The position numbers were made by a program, and so were the translations under genes. The notes beneath the pieces are model-generated. The model saw nothing but the letters and a program-made list of their open reading frames with translations. It did not search any database and was not told the DNA's origin. From Candidatus Adlerbacteria bacterium RIFCSPHIGHO2_02_FULL_54_18 (lineage in GTDB: Bacteria; Patescibacteriota; Minisyncoccia; Phycocordibacterales; SBAW01), in NCBI GenBank assembly GCA_001775445.1, contig MEWV01000004.1, positions 1 through 10,140 on the forward strand: 10,140 nucleotides of DNA. Direction: 5' to 3'. Of the stretch, positions 6,359 through 10,140 are shown piece by piece (the stretch's first letter is position 1; every line of letters starts with the position of its first letter).

Positions 6359-7021
6359 TTCCGTCTTGTTTTTAAGCCATTCTTTAATAGAACTTTTAAA
6401 GTCGGTTGGGGTTTTCATTTCTGTCGGAAAAGCAGCCCTGTTTATAATACAGCTTTCAAGCCGGTAATTTCCGCAATAGTCAAGGTAACTAGAGTACTTG
6501 TAGCGATCTAAAAAATTTTCTGCTCCTGAGCGATCTACAATGCCACTTTCTTTCCAGGTTGGTTCGAATAACTTTACTGGATTCAGATGTATGTACGAAA
6601 GGAGGTGAGACAAATAAACGTCTTTGTTGGCGTGTCGAGCTTTGTATGTTCCCTGAAAGAGTGTTCCGGAACGGTCATACCGTCGATTGAAGTAACCGGT
6701 ATATCCATTTCCAATTTTTCGCATATACTCGCTGATGCCGCCTTCAGCCACCTCTCGTGCGAGTATGTGGAAATGGTTAGGCATCAATACATAAGCACAA
6801 ATATCAATAAGAAGTTCGCCCCGCTCCACTCCGTTTTCCAAAACTTCAGCGAGCGACTGGCCCTGTTCCCGAAGATTGACCGGGTTAGTGCCATTACAAA
6901 GATAAAGCAATGCCAAAAACCGATCATAATCCACCCCTCGTGTAAAAATTTTTCGTTTATCGGTACCTCGGTTGTACAGATGGTAAAACTCTTGCGGAGC
7001 AATGGTAAAATTCCGACTCAT
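6344..7021 (-). CDS. REP-associated / IS200-like Y1 (HUH) transposase
   Basis: A 225-residue single-strand DNA transposase of the Y1_Tnp/RAYT type. Starting from ATG at 7021 (MSRNF), the HUH metal motif is N-H83-F-H85 in LMPNHFHIL. The block YTGYFNRRYDRSGTLFQGTYKA follows at about residues 107-128, and the nucleophile is probably Y143 in SYIHLNPVK; these are hallmarks of REP-associated transposases. It would nick and join hairpin-bearing single-stranded ends. A TTG at 7036 extends the frame by five codons, but it falls inside the terminal repeat and inside the -10 region. The ATG at 7021 lies exactly 6 nt after a TATACT box, so I prefer the ATG. The frame is intact with both motifs present, so it may be active. 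AT content appears higher than in neighbouring genes. It is same-strand and downstream of the PAP2 gene. Confidence 0.88.
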   Translation of the reverse strand: MSRNFTIAPQEFYHLYNRGTDKRKIFTRGVDYDRFLALLYLCNGTNPVNLREQGQSLAEVLENGVERGELLIDICAYVLMPNHFHILAREVAEGGISEYMRKIGNGYTGYFNRRYDRSGTLFQGTYKARHANKDVYLSHLLSYIHLNPVKLFEPTWKESGIVDRSGAENFLDRYKYSSYLDYCGNYRLESCIINRAAFPTEMKTPTDFKSSIKEWLKNKTEYTKV

Positions 7022-7027
7022 TACATT

Positions 7028-7033
7028 AGTATA
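7028..7033 (-). promoter_or_regulatory. -10 box of the transposase, partly inside the terminal repeat
   Basis: TATACT at 7033-7028 (minus strand) overlaps the outer bases of the right terminal repeat. It is followed by 6 nt (AATGTA) and the ATG at 7021. The spacing equals that of the PAP2, dedA and GT4 genes, predicting a leaderless transcript. It also means hairpin extrusion or transposase binding at this end would occlude the element's own promoter. Confidence 0.55.
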
Positions 7034-7052
7034 CAAAGGTTTAACCTTTGTG
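7030..7052. repeat. Right terminal inverted repeat of the REP/IS200-like element
   Basis: This 23-bp sequence is the exact reverse complement of 6336-6358, with the 19-nt palindromic core at 7033-7051 centred on a single T. It ends 2 bp before the PAP2 stop codon (7055-7057). Confidence 0.9.
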
Positions 7053-7054
7053 TT

Positions 7055-7711
7055 TTAGTGGGTAGTAGTATCGTCCAAAAACAGCTTTCGTTCGCGGGGG
7101 AAGAGCCACAACGTAATATGGTAGATGCCGTAGGTGATAAAAAACGCCGACACAACGTCTATGGTGTAATGGATGTGGCCGAGCAGTACTACGGTCGCGA
7201 AGAATATCGAGGAAAGCAGGAAGAACCACTTGAGCTTGTTATTGACACCCCAAAATGCCAAGGCACCGAGGAACGGCATCCCCGTGTGTCCGGAGAAGAA
7301 TTGGTCCGCGCCGAAGAAGGAGTTGGTAATGGTCGCTCCAAAGTCGCTTAAGTAAGCCACTTCAGGCGGCCCCAAGTGGGTCATAAGCGTGAACGCCGAG
7401 CGGATGAATATAAAAAGCGTCACCGCGTGCAGCGCGAAGGGGATACGCTTTGGGTGCATAAGAAGCATGACGACGCTTACCAAAACGACCAGGAGTGTGC
7501 CATATACAAAAATCCCATCGACCTCGAAGACGGGTATATTAGAAAGGATGATATCGGTGACCGAGGCGCTTGCGTTGTTGGTCGCCTGGTGTATAGCCCA
7601 AAAATTGACGAACATCGCGCCGATGAACGCGGCGACGGCGATAGGTGCGGAAAAGCGGAAGTATCGGTCAAACCACGAGTCACGGTAGCGTGCGATGATC
7701 ACGTAGAACAT
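7055..7711 (-). CDS. PAP2_C / sphingomyelin-synthase-like integral membrane phosphotransferase or phosphatase
   Basis: A 218-residue membrane protein with about six hydrophobic segments (roughly 22-44, 68-86, 92-110, 143-157, 160-180, 183-203). The active-site signature is SGHT (H142), then GHIHYTIDVVSAF (H181, D185). The H-x3-D spacing and the SGHT/HYT.D pattern match the sphingomyelin synthase-like PAP2_C group rather than classical PAP2, whose KxxxxxxRP motif is absent. Family members transfer or hydrolyse lipid phosphate headgroups via a phospho-histidine, and the His-His-Asp triad is complete. The substrate is unknown; polyprenyl or phospholipid headgroup chemistry is an inference. It diverges from the dedA gene with a 20-bp gap and a shared promoter palindrome. 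The transposon sits directly behind its stop codon. The start was chosen because a TATACT box lies exactly 6 nt before this ATG. Confidence 0.82.
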   Translation of the reverse strand: MFYVIIARYRDSWFDRYFRFSAPIAVAAFIGAMFVNFWAIHQATNNASASVTDIILSNIPVFEVDGIFVYGTLLVVLVSVVMLLMHPKRIPFALHAVTLFIFIRSAFTLMTHLGPPEVAYLSDFGATITNSFFGADQFFSGHTGMPFLGALAFWGVNNKLKWFFLLSSIFFATVVLLGHIHYTIDVVSAFFITYGIYHITLWLFPRERKLFLDDTTTH

Positions 7712-7717
7712 ATATTT

Positions 7718-7725
7718 AGTATACT
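7718..7725. promoter_or_regulatory. Symmetric bidirectional -10 element between the PAP2 and dedA genes
   Basis: The palindrome AGTATACT supplies TATACT on the plus strand (7720-7725) and on the minus strand (7723-7718). In each direction exactly 6 nt follow before the ATG (plus 7732; minus 7711), so both transcripts should start at or next to the start codon. An in-frame TAG at 7717-7719 excludes an earlier dedA start. No Shine-Dalgarno or -35 box is seen on either side. Because the two hexamers overlap by 4 bp, only one polymerase could open the site at a time. Confidence 0.65.
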
Positions 7726-7731
7726 GCTCAT

Positions 7732-8331
7732 ATGGAGCTTGTCGCTATTATCGCGCTTCTGGAGCAATACCGCTACTTTATACTCTTTCCTTTGGCGTGC
7801 TTTGAGGGACCGATGCTGGGCTTTATTACCGGCACACTTATACCACTCGGATACTTCCACCCCCTACCGCTCTTTGTGACGCTGGTCTTGGCCGACATCA
7901 TTCCCGATCTCACGTATTATTTTTTTGGTCGGTGGGGCGAGAAAAAGTCGCTCATTGAGAAAGTGGGCCCTAAACTGAGGATAACTCCGGAGCGCTTTGA
8001 GCTGGTGCGGGACCTGTGGCACACCCATCCGTTTAAAACCATGGCCGTCACCAAGTTCGCCTACGGGCTCTCAACCCCGCTGCTCATCAGCGCAGGTCTT
8101 GCACACCTGCCGCTGCGGACTTTTTGGCAATACAGCGCGGTGCTCGCCGCTTTCCAATACTCGGTTTTAATGGGACTCGGATACTTTTTTGGCGGATACT
8201 TCGCGGCCGTCGAAAGCGCATTTGTTCGGGTGGAGATACTCATCGCCGCTGTGGCGGTGGTCTTTGCCGGGTACTACCTGATTACCCGCAGGGTCCGCTC
8301 ACAGTTTCTTAAGAAAGACCCCGGGCAATAG
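7732..8331 (+). CDS. DedA / VTT-domain family membrane protein
   Basis: A 199-residue integral membrane protein of the DedA (SNARE-associated, VTT) superfamily, whose members support lipid or undecaprenyl-phosphate translocation and envelope homeostasis. Visible are a short N-terminal helix, FEGPMLGFITGTLIPLG (24-40) with the family acidic residue E25, the D59-L-T-Y-Y-F-F-G-R-W-G block (59-69), a re-entrant or membrane segment KFAYGLSTPLLISAGLA (108-124), then helices at about 134-158 and 166-186 with a basic tail. Where typical DedA proteins have two conserved arginines (R-F-x-P-x-x-R), this one has K108 and S114, so it is a divergent clade. It shares a promoter palindrome with the PAP2-like gene, suggesting a common role in membrane lipid turnover. 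Its last 23 bp overlap the end of the GT4 gene on the other strand. Confidence 0.82.
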   Translation: MELVAIIALLEQYRYFILFPLACFEGPMLGFITGTLIPLGYFHPLPLFVTLVLADIIPDLTYYFFGRWGEKKSLIEKVGPKLRITPERFELVRDLWHTHPFKTMAVTKFAYGLSTPLLISAGLAHLPLRTFWQYSAVLAAFQYSVLMGLGYFFGGYFAAVESAFVRVEILIAAVAVVFAGYYLITRRVRSQFLKKDPGQ

Positions 8332-9493
8332 CGTCGCGGTAAATTTGTTCCCACTCTAGTGCGATTTTTTCGGGAGAGAATTTTTTGACATAGTCGGTTG
8401 CCGCCGCTCCCATGCGCTCGCGCAAGGCAGAGTCAGTTAACAGGAGTTTCAATTTCTCCGCCAGAGCGGCATGGTCGCCCGGCTCCACCAAGAATCCCGC
8501 CTCCGACGGCGTGTAGTCGGGGAGCCCACGTGCCCTAGCACATACTGCCGGAGTGCCGGTGGCGTATGCCTGCATCAAAGAGATTGATTGACTATCCGAG
8601 GTGGACATAAAGGCAAAGACATCCGCCGCTTTATACACGTCGGAGAGTGCCTCCCGCGAGAGAAAGCCGGTGAAGTACATGTTCTTCTCAACCCCGAGCC
8701 GGACGGCGAGTTTTTTGAGCCCCGCCTCTGCCGCGCCGTGGCCGGTCGCGATAAGTGTTATGGTGCGGAACTCTTTTTGCAATAGCGCAAGCGCGCGGAT
8801 TAGTACATCGACGCGCTTCTCAACTCCGAGACGCCCAACGTACAGCAGTGTGGGGCCAGTGAGCCCGAGTGCGCGTTTATGCTCAGCACGCTCGGCGGGG
8901 GTCGCGGGGGTAAAAAGTTCCAGCTCCGCCGGGTTTGCAACGGCGCGCCCGGGCTTTGTAAAACCTTTCTCGCGCATGCGCTCCAGGAGTTTTGCGTACG
9001 GTGCCGTCACAAAATCACAATGGTTGTAGTACCACGCGTCATATTTGCGCATGATGCCGCGCGTACCAGCAGGGAAGAAGTCCTCTACCGCGGTGTGATT
9101 GGTGCCTACAAGCGGGACGCCAAAACGCCTAGCCGCGCGCAAGGCCTCCCATCCCACGCCATAAGGGCTTTGCGTGTGGATAACGTCGGGCTTAAAAGAT
9201 TTTAAGAATGCAAAACTGCTACCGTTTGGGATAGCGAACCGCGATTGTCCTGTGGGAGAGAAGGGAATATGGAAAGAGGGTAGTCGCACTACCGGCAGGC
9301 CCTCGGCCAACTCATATGCAGGATCTGCCGGATACGCGCGGTCTGTTTTTTCGTACGTAGCTTTTGCGTAGCGTGGAGCGATGTATACCACCTCATGTCC
9401 GCGGCGCGAGAGCTCTTTTCCCGTGATAAGAATGGTGTCCCCGATTCCTGTAATCATCGGATAAAAATCGTCGCTAAAGTATGCGATGCGCAT
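8309..9493 (-). CDS. GT4-family (GT-B fold) glycosyltransferase
   Basis: A 394-residue protein of the size and layout of retaining GT4 enzymes such as diacylglycerol or phosphatidylinositol glycosyltransferases. The N-terminal Rossmann domain shows MRIAYFSDDFYPMITGIGD (1-19), HEVVYIAP (33-40), DVIHTQSPYGVGW (103-115) and GTNHT (130-134). The C-terminal donor domain shows LLYVGRLGVEKRVDVLIRAL (216-235) and TGFLSREALSDVYKAADVF (275-293). The usual donor-site E-x7-E motif appears as D300-x7-Q308 in STSDSQSISLMQAYATGTP, an atypical pair. It is probably peripheral at the inner membrane and acts on a lipid or envelope glycan; the donor sugar is unknown. The TAGAAT box at 9505-9500 is 6 nt before this ATG and its TAG is in frame, excluding a longer start. 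Divergent from the GT2 gene; convergent and overlapping with dedA. Confidence 0.87.
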   Translation of the reverse strand: MRIAYFSDDFYPMITGIGDTILITGKELSRRGHEVVYIAPRYAKATYEKTDRAYPADPAYELAEGLPVVRLPSFHIPFSPTGQSRFAIPNGSSFAFLKSFKPDVIHTQSPYGVGWEALRAARRFGVPLVGTNHTAVEDFFPAGTRGIMRKYDAWYYNHCDFVTAPYAKLLERMREKGFTKPGRAVANPAELELFTPATPAERAEHKRALGLTGPTLLYVGRLGVEKRVDVLIRALALLQKEFRTITLIATGHGAAEAGLKKLAVRLGVEKNMYFTGFLSREALSDVYKAADVFAFMSTSDSQSISLMQAYATGTPAVCARARGLPDYTPSEAGFLVEPGDHAALAEKLKLLLTDSALRERMGAAATDYVKKFSPEKIALEWEQIYRDAIARGLS

Positions 9494-9499
9494 GCCCCC

Positions 9500-9505
9500 A
9501 TTCTA
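9500..9505 (-). promoter_or_regulatory. -10 box of the GT4 gene
   Basis: TAGAAT on the minus strand (9505-9500), one mismatch from TATAAT, is followed by GGGGGC and the ATG at 9493. The 6-nt spacing is identical to the transposase, PAP2 and dedA genes, predicting a leaderless mRNA. No -35 box is clear. Confidence 0.5.
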
Positions 9506-9536
9506 CCGTTGTTTTTAGGCCGGTTTTTTTATTTGT

Positions 9537-9542
9537 GATAAT
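9537..9542 (+). promoter_or_regulatory. Possible -10 box of the GT2 gene
   Basis: GATAAT (9537-9542) lies 9 nt before the ATG at 9552, in a T-rich stretch. One mismatch from TATAAT. The leader would be only 2-4 nt, in line with the other starts. The match is weaker and the spacing less exact than for the neighbours. Confidence 0.35.
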
Positions 9543-9551
9543 CTTCAACCA

Positions 9552-10140
9552 ATGAAGATTAGTTTTGTTATACCCGCCTACAACGAGGAGCAGATGATAG
9601 GGAAGTGCCTCCGTTCGGTTTTTGCCGAAATAAAGCGCACTCCGGGGGTGCAGGCCGAAGTGGTGGTGGTCAACAACGCCTCCACCGACCGCACGCGCGA
9701 GGAGGTGCTCATGTTTCCCAACACAACAGTGGTCGAGGAGCGTCTCAAAGGGCTCGTCTATGCGCGGCGCGCGGGGTTTGTGGCAACCAGTGGCGAGTTA
9801 GTGGCAAATATTGATGCCGACACCATCGTCCCGCCCGGCTGGCTTGCTAGGGTACTCGGCGAATTTTCTAAAAACAGCACGCTGGTGGCGCTCTCCGGCC
9901 CCTACCTCTACTATGACCTGCCGGCGTGGAAGCGCGCCCTCGTCAAAGTTTTTTATTTTGTGGGCTGGCTCATACACTTGCTCAATCATTACGTGCTGCA
10001 CAAAGGCGCCATGCTCCAAGGGGGCAACTTTGTACTCAAGCGCAGCGCGTGGGAGAAGGCGGGCGGCTTCGATACCACTATCTCCTTTTACGGTGAGGAC
10101 ACCGATGTTGCGCGGCGCATAAGCGAGCACGGGAGGGTGC
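9552..10140 (+). CDS. GT2-family (GT-A fold) glycosyltransferase, 3' part cut off by window edge
   Basis: The frame is open from ATG at 9552 through 196 codons to the right edge. The N-terminal fold is VIPAYNEE (6-13), VVVNNASTD (38-46), and the metal-binding D88-A-D90 in NIDADTIVPPGW. The acceptor/base region is LQGGNFVLKRSAWEKAGGF (155-173) followed by GEDTDVARR (181-189), with the conserved E182-D183. This is the classical layout of inverting GT2 enzymes that transfer sugars onto lipid carriers or glycans. A hydrophobic stretch at about 130-148 (VKVFYFVGWLIHLLNHYVL) interrupts the domain and may contact the membrane. It is divergent from the GT4 gene with a 58-bp gap, suggesting an envelope glycan locus continuing to the right. 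Donor and acceptor are unknown. Confidence 0.87.
   Translation, partial: MKISFVIPAYNEEQMIGKCLRSVFAEIKRTPGVQAEVVVVNNASTDRTREEVLMFPNTTVVEERLKGLVYARRAGFVATSGELVANIDADTIVPPGWLARVLGEFSKNSTLVALSGPYLYYDLPAWKRALVKVFYFVGWLIHLLNHYVLHKGAMLQGGNFVLKRSAWEKAGGFDTTISFYGEDTDVARRISEHGRV

Larger units (their letters stand above)
6336..7052 (-). mobile_element. 717-bp REP/IS200-like element bounded by 23-bp palindromic inverted ends
   Basis: Perfect 23-bp inverted repeats (6336-6358 and 7030-7052) bracket the Y1-type transposase gene. Each end contains a 19-nt self-complementary core (ACAAAGGTTAAACCTTTGT or its complement), able to fold into a hairpin as expected for HUH/Y1 transposase substrates. The coding sequence fills the element: its promoter lies in the right end and its TAA stop in the left end. 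The element starts only 2 bp after the PAP2 stop codon. No target-site duplication is visible, consistent with single-strand transposition. The inside looks more AT-rich than the flanks, suggesting acquisition. Confidence 0.75.

Noticed and set aside
7019..7036. TTG at 7036 as the transposase start
   Set aside because: It lies within the terminal repeat and overlaps the -10 region; the ATG at 7021 has the 6-nt spacing seen at other starts and begins the conserved N-terminus.
6587..7351. 254-codon plus-strand frame antisense to the transposase and PAP2 genes
   Set aside because: It crosses two well-supported genes and the element boundary, and its translation has no recognisable fold or motif.

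Overview
The window looks like a compact bacterial chromosome segment, most likely from a Candidate Phyla Radiation / Patescibacteria (Parcubacteria-type) genome. That placement is inferred from overall character: short or overlapping intergenic spaces, almost no Shine-Dalgarno sequences, several start codons sitting directly behind a -10 box, a small REP-type transposase, GH130-like proteins and a stand-alone cupin isomerase. No marker gene in the window proves the lineage. TGA is used as a stop and TGG for Trp, so no recoding is visible.

Layout, left to right. Bases 1-1740 (minus) hold the N-terminal 580 codons of a class I ribonucleotide reductase large subunit with two ATP-cones; its 3' end lies outside the window. 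Bases 1741-1987 are an AT-rich gap with a candidate nrdA promoter set among palindromic half-sites. Bases 1988-6169 (minus) are a tight four-gene cluster, transcribed right to left: a cupin mannose-6-phosphate isomerase, a membrane-anchored GH130-like protein, a 640-residue protein made of two tandem GH130-like domains, and a eukaryotic-type (HAD-IIB) phosphomannomutase. The genes overlap by 14 bp or are separated by 9 and 2 bp. Bases 6202-6246 form a strong hairpin that looks like a bidirectional terminator. Bases 6336-7052 are a 717-bp insertion with 23-bp inverted ends, almost filled by a Y1/REP-associated transposase gene. Bases 7055-7711 (minus) encode a PAP2_C/sphingomyelin-synthase-like membrane protein. 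It is divergent from a DedA/VTT-family gene (7732-8331, plus) across only 20 bp. A GT4 glycosyltransferase (8309-9493, minus) overlaps the end of dedA tail to tail and is divergent from a GT2 glycosyltransferase (9552 to beyond the right edge, plus).

How the genes fit together. The cluster at 1988-6169 encodes a complete route between fructose-6-phosphate, mannose-6-phosphate, mannose-1-phosphate and (through GH130-type phosphorolysis or its reverse) a mannoside or mannan. No GDP-mannose pyrophosphorylase, transporter or secreted enzyme is present in it. This suggests an intracellular mannan or mannoside cycle driven directly by mannose-1-phosphate, analogous to the mannogen cycle of Leishmania; this is the most interesting hypothesis in the window. 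The right-hand genes are envelope functions: lipid phosphate or headgroup chemistry, lipid transport and glycosyl transfer.

A second theme is regulatory. In four genes a TATACT or TAGAAT hexamer lies exactly 6 nt before ATG, and in a fifth 7 nt before, which predicts leaderless mRNAs. Between the PAP2 and dedA genes a single AGTATACT palindrome serves both directions with identical spacing.
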